Shown piece by piece: positions 1-11,000 of a DNA stretch of 64,000 bases. A program made the position numbers and the translations under genes. Source of the DNA: Cynocephalus volans (lineage: Eukaryota > Chordata > Mammalia > Dermoptera > Cynocephalidae); contig NC_084464.1 of assembly GCF_027409185.1 (NCBI RefSeq), positions 42,755,095 to 42,819,094 of the forward strand, read 5' to 3'. The notes below the pieces were generated by a model. It was not told the origin of the DNA. It did no database searches and saw only the letters and a program-made list of their open reading frames with translations. Numbering within the stretch: the stretch's first letter is position 1; each line of letters starts with the position of its first letter.

Positions 1-329
1 TTTTGAGGTGACTTCTTATTGCTCTCCAAGGCTCAGAATGAAAGCCACAATGTCACATACTTCAGATTAAGAGACAGGCCTTTGGGGAAACTTTCAATTC
101 AGTGTCAGCAAGTAAAGAGAAGGAATGAGTCCCATTCCTTCTATTAGTCCATAGAGGAGCAAATTGGTCACCCTACAAGACATACAGAGTAGGGGTATGT
201 GGAGTGGAGGGATCCTGTCACATTATTGCTCTCTTTTATAAGGCAAGCATGAGAGCAGCCTTATCAATGTAAATTTAAAAAAGGACTTAAGCACCAGCAT
301 TCTTGATTAGAGTGTCAGTTGTTTACAGT
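1..329. other. unassigned intergenic sequence
   Basis: AT-rich sequence with no convincing coding potential. I recognise no repeat family here. Confidence 0.4.
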
Positions 330-880
330 ATGTGGTAAGCAAACTTTTAAGGTGGTCCCCAATAATCTCCCATCCTGGTATTTATGCCTTTGTGGAACAC
401 CGTCCCATTGAGTGTGGGATGGATCTAGTGACTTAATTTTAATCAATGGAATACAGCAAAAATGAAGGGATATCATGTCCATAAGTAGGTAATAAAACTT
501 TGTGGCTTTTATCTTGCTAGCAGATTCTCTCATTTACTGACTTTGATGAAGCAAACTGCCACATTGCAGAGGCCCATGTGGTAAAGAACTGAGAGTGGTC
601 TCCATCCAACATCCAAAAGGAACCAAAGCCTTCTGTCCTGCCACCCTTGAGGAACTAATTCCTGCCAGCAACTAAGTTAGTGACCTTGGGAGCATATCCT
701 TCCCTAGTTGAGTCTTCAGATGGGACCCCAACCATCAGTGCAGCCTTGTGAGAGACCCTGAAGCAGAGGACCCAGCTATTTTGTGTTTGGATTGTTGATC
801 CACACAAATTGCAAGATAATAAATGTGTGTTGTTTTAAGCCATTTGTTCTGAAGTAAATTTTAGACAGTACTAGATAGCT
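330..880 (+). mobile_element. ancient LTR-like interspersed repeat
   Basis: The layout resembles a retroviral-type LTR end. An AATAAA signal lies near the right side, followed by a TGTGTGTTGTTTTAAGCC-type tail and a TAGATAGCTAA-like end. The body reads like a diverged mammalian LTR or other old repeat. I could not fix the family name. The short ORFs inside it are not genes. Confidence 0.4.
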
Positions 881-1569
881 AACGTACAGAAGATGTTTGG
901 AAATGCCAGTTATCCAGTAACTGGAGATCTAGGGGCCCACAGCAAGTCGCAGATCCTTTGGCCAGTTGTGAAAACGCCACTGGTCCCATTGGAAGCTGAC
1001 TTTCTGAGGCCCCACTCACTGCAAAAAGGGGGAGCCCCAGGTTCTAAAGAGCTGAATTATTCAGGCAACGCAGAATGAGCTCCCAGCATCATTTCCATGT
1101 AATTACGCTCCTCACAGCACAAATATAATAGAACAACACCAGAACAAGTAAATAGGGTAGGGACAGGGGTTTGCAGACCCCCTTAAGTACCAGTGATTTT
1201 TACAAGATACCTGAAATCTCACTATGCATAGCGATGTTAAAGGCACTAAGGATCTAGATAGAGAAAGGAGACTCAAATCAACAAAATATCTCTATCTCAG
1301 CTAAGAAATGCTTTTCAGACCATAATGGGAAGGGAACAGGAATCTGTGGGTAGACTGTTTCAGAAATGGAGGCTGATTTCTCAAATAAATTGAAAGAAAA
1401 AGACAAGAAGAAAAAAGAGAAAAAAAAAAATTAAAAATAATTACGCAACATAACAACCAAAAGCAACGAGTGCATCTCTTTGAATTCTGATCTAAACACA
1501 TCAATTGTTAAGAAAAATATGTAAGACAATCAGGGAAATGTGAACATGCACTGCATATTTGATGGTATT
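881..1569. other. no gene seen
   Basis: No coding exon, RNA gene or recognisable repeat found. A purine-rich stretch at about 1395-1440 is simple sequence. Confidence 0.4.
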
Positions 1570-1582
1570 AAGAATTATTGTT

Positions 1583-1680
1583 GGCTGGCTGGTTAACTCA
1601 GTTGCTTAGAGCGTGGTGCTGATAACACCAAGGTCTAGGGTTTGATCCTGGTCCCACCCAATTGCAAAAAAAAAAAAAAA
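1583..1680 (+). mobile_element. tRNA-Ile-derived SINE (CYN-type monomer)
   Basis: The tRNA-like head has an A-box-like GGTTAACTCAGTTG, a GTGGTGCTGATAACACC anticodon arm and a B-box GGGTTTGATCC, followed by a poly(A) tail. A 13-bp target-site duplication, AAGAATTATTGTT, flanks it at 1570-1582 and 1681-1693. That shows L1-type retrotransposition. Confidence 0.9.
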
Positions 1681-1693
1681 AAGAATTATTGTT

Positions 1694-3386
1694 AATGTCT
1701 TTTGAAATGATCATTTATTATAATTGTGAAGTTTATAAACTTATCTTTTAGAGGTACATTAAAAAAATATCTGCAGATGAAATATGTCTGGCATTTACTT
1801 CAAAACATCCATATGTATTGGGGGTTTGGGGAGAAACTATGTGGGGGTATAAATAATGCGAGGTTAGCTATGAGTTGACTATTATTGAAGGTGATGCATG
1901 GATGATATAAATATGATGGTTCATTATACTACTTTCTCTACTTTTATACATGAGTGAAGTTTCAATTTTTTTTTTTTCAGAAGAAAAAAGCTGAAAGCTA
2001 AGATGCTTGAAAATTGCACACCTTCTCCCAGGGTCAAGGGCAGTGAGGCAATATCTGATGGGACCATTGCTGAGTAGGTCTACTGAGATGAGGGTCACGT
2101 CTGCTGGGGGCTCCAGAGATAAAATTTGCCCACCCGATTGGACACAGGTTAATTTCTCTTGTACACAAGTGACATTTCACATCTGTGTGCTAAGAGGAGG
2201 AAGGTTTAGTCATATGAAGGGAAAAGGGGAAATAAACAAGGAGAGCAGAAACCCCTATTTACAACTTCTCCACAGCATTTGAGAAAGTAAGTCATAAACT
2301 AAATGCTGGCCTGTGCCTTCCCCAGTCCTCTCCACCCCTCCCCAGTCCTCTCCACCCCTCTCCAGGCTTAGCTCCTAGATTAGTGCTCCAGGCCTCTGCT
2401 GGGTCTAGAGCAGAGTCTTCTCTTGGGAGCTGGTCATGACAGTGTGCCACAATGTGCCATTGCTCAGACTAAACGTGGTTTCTTATGTTTTAAAATTCCC
2501 CTTGAAAATCTCTTACAACAAAAGAACCTTGGGTATAGAGAGAATAGATTCTGTTCTAACTATAACTAGTGTGAAAATCCCCTAAAAACCCAAGATACAA
2601 ATATATTCACAACTTTATTTTTCCAGTGATTCATTGTAATACCTCTTGAGGCTTATCTGAAATGTCTAAGTACCCCACAGCCAAAGGGTATACTCAGAGC
2701 CTCCTTTAGTCCTAAGAAGAGAAAGGAAGCTCTTGCCTTTCACTGCTATAGGTGTTACTGTTGGAAACTCCTCCCGTACAATTGGTGAAGATAATTTTTT
2801 CACTCCTTTAGTCATCTAAACAAGTCTCACTGATCTAGATTCCTGTCCAGGCTGCTATAGTTCTCTAAGGGAAGAGTAATTGTTGAAGCTGGGTGATGGG
2901 ATCATTTTGCTATTATCAGAAAAATCATTCTGATTTTTTATAAGTTTAAAGTTTTCCATAATAAAAAGTTAAAAGCTAAAAATTAAAAATATCTAACGGT
3001 AGGATGATAGTGAAATAAATTACAATACATGCATCAAAAACATTCTGGCTCCTTGGAGAAATGGTTGATTCCAGTGTCAGAAAGTATTGAAGTGCTCAAT
3101 AAAAAGATGAGGACATGTCAAAGGGACACAGGAGCCAAACTGAAAGAATTCCAATGCAGAATTTAATTTGAGCGACAAAATAAATAATCACAGAATTGGA
3201 TTATAACCAACAGAATAAAATAAATATCCATGAGTCTATACCCATAAAAACAAATTATTGAATAAATAAATAAATGAGGGAGAAGAGACAGCTCTTCCTT
3301 ACAGAATTCATTAGTGAAGGCTAACAGCATGAGTTGTCTGTCATGAGAATAGTTGGGAGAAGCAACAAAACAGCAAGCTAGCCAAT
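1694..3386. other. intergenic, old repeat tails only
   Basis: No gene seen. Two stretches (about 1880-1980 and 2880-2985) resemble each other: both have TTCATTATACTACTTTC-like or TTCCATAATAAAAAGTT-like 3' tail sequence of old interspersed repeats. At 2322-2362 there is a short direct repeat of CCCCAGTCCTCTCCACCCCT. Confidence 0.35.
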
Positions 3387-3387
3387 A

Positions 3388-5228
3388 ATTTTTTTATTGG
3401 TTATGAATATTCATGAGATACAAAGCTGATTGTCACCATTTGTGCCCAAGATGTGATGGCCAGATCCATACTGGCAGCATGTCCATTACCGCCAATTGCG
3501 ATTATACCCCAGGTCCCCCACCCAATTATCCCCAACCTCCCTCCCCATCCCCCTTTCTCCCACTCTACTTTGTATCCCTAGGTATGCTCTCTCCCTCTGC
3601 AAGGCCAACACAACACTGTGGTCTTTCTTTCCTTCCTTCTTTCTCTCTTAACTCCCACTTATGAGTGGGGACATGTGGTATTTATCCCTCTGTGCTTTGC
3701 TTATTTCGCTCAACATAAATTTCTCCAAGCTCATCCATGTTGATGCAAATGGGAGAATTTCATTCTTTTTTATGGCAGAGTAGTATTCTGTGGTGTATAT
3801 ATACCACATTTTCCTTATCCAATTATCCATTGATGGGCATTTAGGTTGGTTCCATATCTTGGCTATTGTAAACAGAGCTGCAATGAACATGGGAGTGCAG
3901 GTATCCGTTTGACATGATGATTTCCTTTCCTTTGGATATATACCCAGAAGCGGGATTGCTGGTCATATGGAAAATCTATCTGTAGTTGTTTGGGAAACCT
4001 CCATACTGTTTTCCATAGTGGTTGTGCTAATTTACAGTCCCACCAACAGTGTAGGAGCACTCCCTTCTCAACACACTCTCGCCAGAATTTGTTATTCTCC
4101 ATCTTTTTGATTATAGCCAGTCTAACTGGGGTGAGGTGATATCTCAATGTGGTTTTAATTTGCATTTCCCTGATGATTACTGATGTTAAGCATTTTATCA
4201 TGTACCTGTTGGCCATTTGTATGTCTTCCTTTGAAAAATGTCTATTCAGGGCCAGCCCGTGGCTCACTCAGGAGAGTGTGGTGCTGATAACACCAAGGCC
4301 ACAGGTTCGGATCCTATATAGGGAAGGCCAGTTTGCTCACTGGCTGAGCGTGGTGCTGACAACACCAAGTCAAGGGTTAAGATCCCCTTACCAGTCATCT
4401 TTAAGAGAAAAAAAAAGTCTATTCAGCTCCTTTGCCCATTTTTTAATTGGATTATTTTGTTTTTTTAATTGTGTAATTGCTTGAGTTCCTTGTATATTAT
4501 GGATATTAATCCCTTGTTGGATGCACAGTTAGCAAAAATTTTCTTCCACTCTGTAGGTTGTTGTTTCACTCTGTTGATTGTTTCCTTTGCTGTGCAGAAG
4601 CTTTTTAGTTTGATATAGTCCCATTTGTTTATTTTTTCTTTTGTTGCCTATGCTTTCAGGCTCATGTTCATAAAGTCTGTGCCCAGACCTAGTTCCTAAA
4701 GTGTTTCACCTATATTTTCCCTTAGGAATTTTACAGTTTCAGGTCTTATACTTAAGTCTTTAATCCATTTTGACTTGAGTTTAGTATATGGTGAAAGATG
4801 CATGTGTAGTTTCACTCTTCTGCATATGGATATCCAATTTTCCCAGCACCACTTATTGAAGAGGCAATCTTTTCCCCAATACTCTTGGATTGGAAGAATT
4901 AACATTGTGAAAATGTCTATACTACCCAAAGTGATCTAGAGATTCAGTGCAATCCCTGTCAAAATACCAATGACATTCTTTACAGAAATGGAAAAAACAA
5001 TCTTAGCATTGATATGGAACAACAAAAGACCCTTAATAGCCAAAGCTATCCTGAGTAAAAAAAAATAAAGCTGAAGGCATAACACTACCTGACTTCAAAT
5101 TATACTACAAAGCTATAGTAACCAAAACAGCATGGTATGGGTATAAAAATAGACACTTGGACCAGTTGAGCATAATAGAGAATGCAGAAATCACCCCTCA
5201 GGCTTACAGCCATCTGATATTTGACATA
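3388..5228 (-). mobile_element. 5'-inverted (twin-primed) L1 fragment
   Basis: From 3388 to about 4880 the minus strand encodes the C-terminal part of L1 ORF2, in pieces such as [26 protein letters not shown]-like and [17 protein letters not shown]. From about 4881 to 5228 the plus strand encodes an adjacent upstream part of ORF2 (IGRINIV, then [12 protein letters not shown]). Head-to-head opposed segments of one ORF are the signature of twin priming. Possible diverged target duplications, TAGCCAATAATTT and TAGCCAGTAATTT, lie at the ends. A SINE at 4250-4416 interrupts it. It is not functional: there are several stops. Confidence 0.85.
4250..4416 (+). mobile_element. dimeric tRNA-derived SINE
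   Basis: Two tRNA-like halves lie in tandem. The first has GTGGCTCACTCAGG and the B-box GGTTCGGATCC. The second has TTTGCTCACTGG and GGGTTAAGATCCCC. The end is CCAGTCATCTTT plus poly(A). It is inserted in the older L1, with the target duplication GTCTATTCAG at 4240-4249 and 4417-4426. Confidence 0.9.
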
Positions 5229-5240
5229 GCCAGTAATTTA

Positions 5241-5420
5241 TTTTTTTATTTTTTATTTTTTTTAAAAGATGACCAGTAGGGGGTTCTTAACCCTTGATTT
5301 GGTGTTGTGAGCACCACACTCTCCAAGTGAGCTAATTGGCCATCCCTATATAGGAATCTGAACCCTTGGCCTTGGTGTTATCAGCACCATACTCTCCCAA
5401 GTGAGCCATGGGCTGGCCCT
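5241..5420 (-). mobile_element. dimeric tRNA-derived SINE, antisense
   Basis: Reverse complement of the dimeric SINE with its T-rich tail on the left. The near-perfect target duplication GACATAGCCAGTAATTTA / GACATACCCAGTAATTTA lies at 5223-5240 and 5421-5438. It sits immediately beside the end of the twin-primed L1. Confidence 0.9.
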
Positions 5421-5735
5421 GACATACCCAGTAATTTAAAAGAGGGGTCAAGGGAACAAAGCAGCCAAAGAATGCCTTCATAAGATCCCACTTAACCCTG
5501 GCTGTTTAGAAGGCTGTGTGCATGCCCAGGGCTCTGCCTGCCTAGGAGAGATTTGAGAAGGCTTTAGAAAGCTGACTCATCCCTGCAACTATATATGAAG
5601 CCATATAAATTGAGAAAGTGAAAGCCAGGGCCCACTTGTAAACTCTGACAACTTTGAAAATATTCCCCAAACCACGCACAGGTCCAGCAGCAAGAGCGGA
5701 AGCCTTGCTTAGGGTATTTAAATACAACCTCTGAA

Positions 5736-5908
5736 GGGCCGGCCCGCAGCTCACTTGGGAGACTGTGGTGCTGATAATACCAAGGCCAAGAGTTCAGATC
5801 CCTATATAGGGATGGCCGGTTAGCTCACTTGGGAGAGCGTGGTGCTGACAACACCAAGTCAAGGGTTAAGATCCCCTTACCAGTCATCTTTTTAATAATA
5901 AATAAATA
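5736..5908 (+). mobile_element. dimeric SINE, first unit of a tandem pair
   Basis: Complete dimeric SINE ending in TAATAATAAATAAATA. It is followed directly by a second dimer. One target duplication, ATACAACCTCTGA (5722-5734 and 6149-6161), brackets both units, so they form one compound locus. Confidence 0.9.
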
Positions 5909-6148
5909 GGGCTGGCCTGGGGCTCACTCAGGAGAGTGCTGTGCTGATAACACCAAGGCCATGGGTTCGGATCCCTATATAGGGATGGGTGGTTTGCTCA
6001 CTGGCTGAGTGTGGTGCTGACAACACCAAGCCAAGGGTTAAGATCCCCTTACCGGTCATCTTTTTAAATAAATTAAATAATTAAATAATTAAATAATTAA
6101 ATGAATGAATGGATAAATAAATACATACATACATACATACATACATAC
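5909..6148 (+). mobile_element. dimeric SINE, second unit, with microsatellite tail
   Basis: Second head-to-tail dimer. Its tail has degenerated into (TTAAA)n, (GAAT)n and then (ATAC)n at about 6119-6152. The outer target duplication is shared with the preceding unit. Confidence 0.85.
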
Positions 6149-6152
6149 ATAC
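6119..6152 (+). repeat. (ATAC)n microsatellite
   Basis: About eight uninterrupted ATAC units arising in a SINE A-rich tail. Confidence 0.9.
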
Positions 6153-6238
6153 AACCTCTGACCAATCATTGGCTGACCATTAATCTATGCTGATCCAGGG
6201 GGAACCCCTAGGAATTCAGGCTTAAAAATAAAAATACG

Positions 6239-6330
6239 GGCTGGCCAATTAGCTCAGTTGGTAAGAGCACAGCCTTGTAACACCAAGGTCAAGGTTTCAG
6301 ATGCCCATACTGGCCAGCCACCAGAAAATA
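6239..6330 (+). mobile_element. tRNA-Ile-derived SINE (monomer)
   Basis: Head GGCTGGCCAATTAGCTCAG, a CACAGCCTTGTAACACC arm, a CAAGGTTTCAGATGCCC B-box region and a CTGGCCAGCCACC end. A-rich flanks obscure the target duplication. Confidence 0.85.
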
Positions 6331-6522
6331 AAAATAAGAATTAAGAGAAAGAACTGAGCAGAAATATCTGAAGCCTCATACTGCAAAGAAAAGGGACTTC
6401 ACAGAATAAGTACAAGCATGTCACCACACGAACAAAGCAAAACAACCACCAACCTCACCTGCAGAGAGAGAAATAAAAATCCAGAGCAGTGACAATGTAT
6501 TCTCTAAAATGTCCAGCTTTCA

Positions 6523-6641
6523 GGGCTGGCTGGTTAGCTCAGTTGGTCAGAGTGTGGTGTTATAACATGAAGATCAAGGGTTTGGATCCCCATATGGGCC
6601 AGCTGCCAAAAAATAAAATAATAAAACTTTAAAAATAAAAT
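6523..6641 (+). mobile_element. tRNA-Ile-derived SINE (monomer)
   Basis: GGCTGGCTGGTTAGCTCAG head, GGGTTTGGATCCCC B-box and A-rich tail. It is flanked by similar copies of TAAAATGTCCA(GC/TT)TTTCA. The insertion splits an old L1-like sequence. Confidence 0.85.
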
Positions 6642-6651
6642 AAAATGTCCA

Positions 6652-7470
6652 TTTTTCAACCAAAGTTACAAACAGGCAAAGAAATAGGAAAATGTGACCC
6701 ATTCACATGGGAAAATAGTCAATAGAAACTGTCTCTGAGGGGGCCCTCTGACTAGACACTGAGATGTAAGATCTAGCAGAGAAAGACTACAAAGCAATTA
6801 TTATAAATATGGTCAAAGAACTAAAGGAAATTGTGTTTAAAGAGTTAGAGGAAAGTAGGTGACAGTGACTGATAAATAGAGATAGAAGAAGAAACAATAC
6901 ATCTGAAGAAGTAAGGGCTTAAAACTTTCCATATTTGATTTTTAAAAAATTAATCTACATACCCAAGAAACTCAGCACATTCCCAATAGGATAAACATAA
7001 ACGGATTCACACCTAGATACATTATAGTCAAACTATTGCAAGCCAAAAACAAAGAGAAAATCTTGAAAGCAGTAAGAGAAAAAGAACTTATCACATACAA
7101 AAAAAAAAAAAAAATCACACACATGCACACACAATAAGATTAACAACAAACTTCTCATCAAAAAGAACAGAGGCCAGAAGCCAGTGACATATTCAAACTG
7201 CAAGGGGGAAAAAAACACCTGCCAAACAAGAGTTCTATCAAGTAAACCAGTCCTTCAAAATGGAAGGCAAAATGAAGACATTCCCAGCTAGACAAAGACT
7301 GAGAAGATTTACTGCTTGCAGACCTATCTTACAAGAAATACTAGAGTAAGTTCTTCAGGTTGAGAAGAAATGACACCAGACAGTAACTCCAGTGAAGAAG
7401 CAATTATTGTCAATTAAAAATAAAATGTAAAAAGGAGCAAAGAGTACCAGAAGAGGTAATATGTAGATAA
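6652..7470 (+). mobile_element. old L1 ORF1-region fragment
   Basis: The DNA retains ordered landmarks of the L1 ORF1 3' half: a GAGAAAATCTTGAAAGCAG-type RRM/CTD stretch, then CTCATCAAAAAGAACAGAGG, CCTTCAAAATGGAAGGC and CTTACAAGAAATACTAGAG. The reading frame is destroyed by stops and indels. Confidence 0.7.
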
Positions 7471-9126
7471 TTATAAAAATCAGTATAAATATAATTCAAT
7501 CTTTTTTTACTGACTTAATAACATACATTAATGCATAGATTTAGTTTTCTAGAAAGAGAAATGAGAAATTTCTAATTGTGACAGTTTCTGGGTAGATGAC
7601 CTGGCTAACTGGGGGATGGGCGTGCAGGCCATGTGACAAATCTATCTTGGTATATCCTTTGGTACCCCCACACCACCTTGGGCTCAGTTTGAACAGGGGC
7701 TACTCCCCTGGGTCCCCATGACTGGCTTCAGGACACTGGCCAAGCACTCGTCTGTCTCTGGGCACCCTCCTCTGGAAGTCTTCGAAATTGTTGAGGCAGG
7801 AGGAAACCATTTCCCAGCGCCGAATCTAGCACAAAGTAGGTCCTCGATAAATGAAAATGTGGTTCCTCCTCAGAGAAAGACTAGAAGTTGTGCATCTGCG
7901 GCCTTGGTCGTGATTCTGCAGAGAGGGCTCTGCTCCACTTGCCTTTCCTCCAGCTTTTTCCTCACTGGTTTCCCCACAGAGCAGGACAGAAGGAGCCGCA
8001 AGGCTGGCTCTGGTCTGGTGCACCTTCAACCGCCCAGGTGGAATTGCAAAGGAGAGGACAGGAACGGAGGGGGCAAGGTTTGGTCTGGTGTCTTTCTCTC
8101 CACGTCACTTCCTTGTTCCAGCTGCACCCTCCTCCCCCATCCCCAACAACACACCTTGGGGGTCTGAGCCAGGTCCCCTTGAGCCCCCAAACCTGGGAGA
8201 TGAGCCTTCTCCCTAGCGGCCCTAGCCTCGCAGTCCTGCCCCGGGGAAAATTCTTAGCGGTGCGAGCCCATCCTCACCCCAAACCCTATTTTAAGGACGC
8301 TGTTGTCGTGGAGGAACCCCACTTTTAGGAATCCTCCTCTGAGTGAAACGCTGCCTAAGTTATGCGGGAGCAACTTCTCACACCCAGGTTAACCTTAGAA
8401 AGGTTGTGGAGCCCGAACTCTGCCAGAGATCGCATGACAAGGGAAGGGTGGGTCCTGGCTTCCTCTCTCCTGCAGCCAATCGTTCACCAAGTAAACAGCA
8501 AAGGAGTTGCTCTCAGAAGGGAAGTGTGGCCACCCACTGGGTCCAAAACAGAAGGGAGGGTGTGGGTGCGGGGAGCGTAGGGAACGGGGCGTCTCCTCGG
8601 GTCGTCCAGACTTACAGCCACACAAGCAGACATCAATGCTCAAATTCCATAGTAATCAAACGAATGCAAATTAAAATTTTACTTTTGTAGAAAAAAATGT
8701 GAATAATCAGTTGAGACGTCTTATGAGAAATATTGGTTGGGCCTTATTCCCGGTCTCTATGTCCCTGTATCCCTGATAGGAGAACATGTCTGTATCCTCT
8801 GCCAGAGGAAGCAAGATACTTCCTGCGATGGTTGTGCACAGCCTTGAAAGCCAGTTTCCTGCCCAGACCCCGCCCACCTCCACCCATAGCCTAACGGGAC
8901 TAAAACGCCCTCCCTGCCCCAAGTGCAGGAGGGGTAATGGCTGTCACTCTGAGTTTCCATATGACTCAAGAAATGCTTCCGCCGAACTTCTTTCAATTGG
9001 ACATTTTAAATGAAAGACAATATGATACATAAAACTTGGAAATTGGAGGAGAAAAAAAATCACTCAATTTCAGAACATCAAAACAGAACCTTATTTTTGT
9101 GCATTTATCACAAAGTCTTTTTCCTT
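7471..9126. other. no gene identified
   Basis: It includes a GC-richer stretch (7680-8640) with overlapping ORFs of up to 149 codons on both strands. None has recognisable domains, and splice signals and codon bias are unconvincing. A fragment near 7828-7850 (CTAGCACAAAGTAGG... ATAAATG) looks like a MIR/L2 tail. Otherwise unassigned. Confidence 0.4.
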
Positions 9127-9710
9127 TGTTGACCTGAGGCTAGACATATAAAGCATAAGATTTATTGAGCCAATATGACGATTGCAAATGGGGAAACATA
9201 TGTCAGGCCGCCCTGAGAAATGCACTCCAAAGAAGGCCAGCAGAGCTTAGCATTTTATAATCATACGAAGGGGGAAGAATCAAAGGAAAGAGAAGAGGAC
9301 AGCCTTCCCCTTATTATCACATCAGTTTTTCTATTGGTCATACAAGACATACAGATTTGGAATTGTTTCTAGATTACATCCGACACATGGGGGATCTACG
9401 ATAAGGGTTACAAGAAGTATTCTAGGTTATTTTATTACTTTTCTGGTGCCAGTATGTCTGCTTCTAAGTTAAAACGGTCTTATGATAATGTTTTCCACTA
9501 CGGACTCATCCCAGATTTTCCCGAGGCACTGTAATTTAGCTGACCTGGTCAGAGCAGATTTTTTTTTTTAGTTATCACCCTACCTATGTAACGTTTGTTT
9601 GGTTTTAACATGACTATGCATGTTTACAACTAATTGATCACAACCAGTTACAGATTTCTTTGTTCCTTCTCTACTCCCATTGTTTCCCTTGACTCGCCCA
9701 AAAAAATAAA
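9127..9710 (-). mobile_element. possible antisense LTR
   Basis: An antisense polyadenylation signal (TTTATT at about 9161) lies near the left end and an antisense TATA-like motif (TTTTATAA at about 9254) inside. This order fits an LTR read on the minus strand. There is no clear terminal dinucleotide pair or target duplication, so this is tentative. Confidence 0.35.
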
Positions 9711-9756
9711 TAATAATTTTTTAAAAAACAAAAACAAAACATGGCCACGTAAATTC

Positions 9757-10246
9757 TGAAAGAGCCAATTCCTCGAGATGGATACTGAGTGGCTAACTGG
9801 GTCTACATCCTGAATAGAGCAGAGTAGCCACTTGCTGACGAGAGGTTACACACATACCCTGACTGAGGCTTTCACAGGCTGCCTGTTCCTGCCTGTGCTG
9901 CTGGTAACTACTGCAAGAAAGCTGCACTTGGCCACCTGAACTTAATCAATAAACTGCAGCCTGTCAAGTGCTAACCATCCAGAACTCAATAAGTCAGAAC
10001 TGCTCTTTTGCATAACGGACCAAACCAATCAGAACTCAGCAAGCTTGAATCCCTCATTTGCATAGGAGGACCAGAATGGGAACCTGGTGGGAACTTGTGC
10101 TATATGAGGCACTTCTTCTCTTTGTTGTGGCAGAGAGCACTTTCCTTTTGTACTGCAGGATATCTGTTCCAGGATTGCAAACTGCTGGCTGTATAAAGTC
10201 TCTTATCTCCAAATTCTTTTCCAGTAAAATTTGTTAACAGCCACCA
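9757..10246 (+). mobile_element. possible ERV LTR with repeated octamer/CCAAT enhancer
   Basis: It contains an imperfect direct repeat of about 50 bp. Each copy has an AGAACTCA-type start and a TTTTGCATAA or ATTTGCATAG octamer-like end, and a CCAATCAGAAC box sits between. A TATA-like GCTATATGAGG is at about 10098 and a TATAAAG is at about 10192. This is enhancer-promoter order typical of a retroviral LTR. Class and ends are not defined. Confidence 0.45.
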
Positions 10247-10414
10247 TTTCAGTTTTCATAATATGTTTAGTACTTTTTGCCCATTTAACATATGTAGCTA
10301 CAGTTTTCCAAGTTGCAGATCATCCTTTTATCTGCTCCACGGTTTTTCATTGTAGATTTAACATTATTGGCATCTGGGTGAGGAAGGAACTATTAGGCCT
10401 CATGGCCAGATGAA

Positions 10415-10970
10415 CATCAGCACAGCCATGCTAATCAACTCCCCCCCTTTCCCCTCCCCCTTCCCCTCCCCCTCCCCCTTCCCCTCCCCCTTCCCCTCCC
10501 CTCCCCCTTCCCCTCCCCTCCCCCTTTCCCCTCCCCCATCAGCACAGCCATGCTAATCAACTTTCCCCTTCCCCTCCCCCTCCCCTCCCCCTTTCCTTCC
10601 CCTCCCCCTTCCCCTCCCCTCCCCCTTCCCCTCCCCTCCCCTCCCCCTTCCCCTCCCCTCCCCCTTCCCCTCCCCTCCCCCTTCCCCTCCCCTCCCCCTT
10701 CCCCTCCCCTCCCCCTTCCCCTCCCCTCCCCCTTCCCCCTTCCCCTCCCCTCCCCCTTCCCCCTTCCCCTCCCCTCCCCCTTCCCCTCCCCTCCCCCTTC
10801 CCCTCCCCTCCCCCTTCCCCCTTCCCCTCCCTTCCCCCTTCCCCTCCCCTCCCCCTTCCCCCTTCCCCTCCCCCTTCCCCCTTCCCCTCCCCCTTCCCCC
10901 TTCCCCTCCCCCTTCCCCTCCCCTCCCCCCCTTCCCCTCCCCCCCATCAGCACAGCCATGCTAATCAACT
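10415..10970 (+). repeat. 26-bp unique block repeated three times within the C-rich tract
   Basis: An identical 26-bp block (CATCAGCACAGCC... ending AATCAACT) occurs at 10415-10440, 10537-10562 and 10945-10970. C-rich satellite lies after each copy. The first copy lies at the edge of ordinary flanking sequence. Confidence 0.95.
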
Positions 10971-11000
10971 TCCCCCCCTTCCCCTCCCCCCCTCCCCCCG
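10441..11000 (+). repeat. polypyrimidine (CCCCTTCCCCTCC)n satellite
   Basis: About 550 bp of almost pure C and T, built from CCCCTCCCCCTT-type units. The minus strand is pure G/A with many G4-5 runs, so it could form G-quadruplexes or triplex DNA. Long open frames across it (Gly/Arg/Glu on minus, Pro/Ser/Leu on plus) come from composition and are not genes. Confidence 0.95.

Noticed and set aside
7718-8328. Overlapping 146-149-codon ORFs in a GC-rich stretch
   Set aside because: Both frames and the opposite strand are open. No domain, splice context or known protein resemblance.
9180-10250. A complete provirus between the two LTR-like blocks
   Set aside because: The blocks read in opposite orientations and are nearly adjacent; no retroviral coding region lies between them.
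10441-11000. CRISPR-like or direct-repeat array
   Set aside because: The spacing of the 26-bp block is irregular (122 and 408 bp) and the intervening sequence is satellite; the genome is mammalian.
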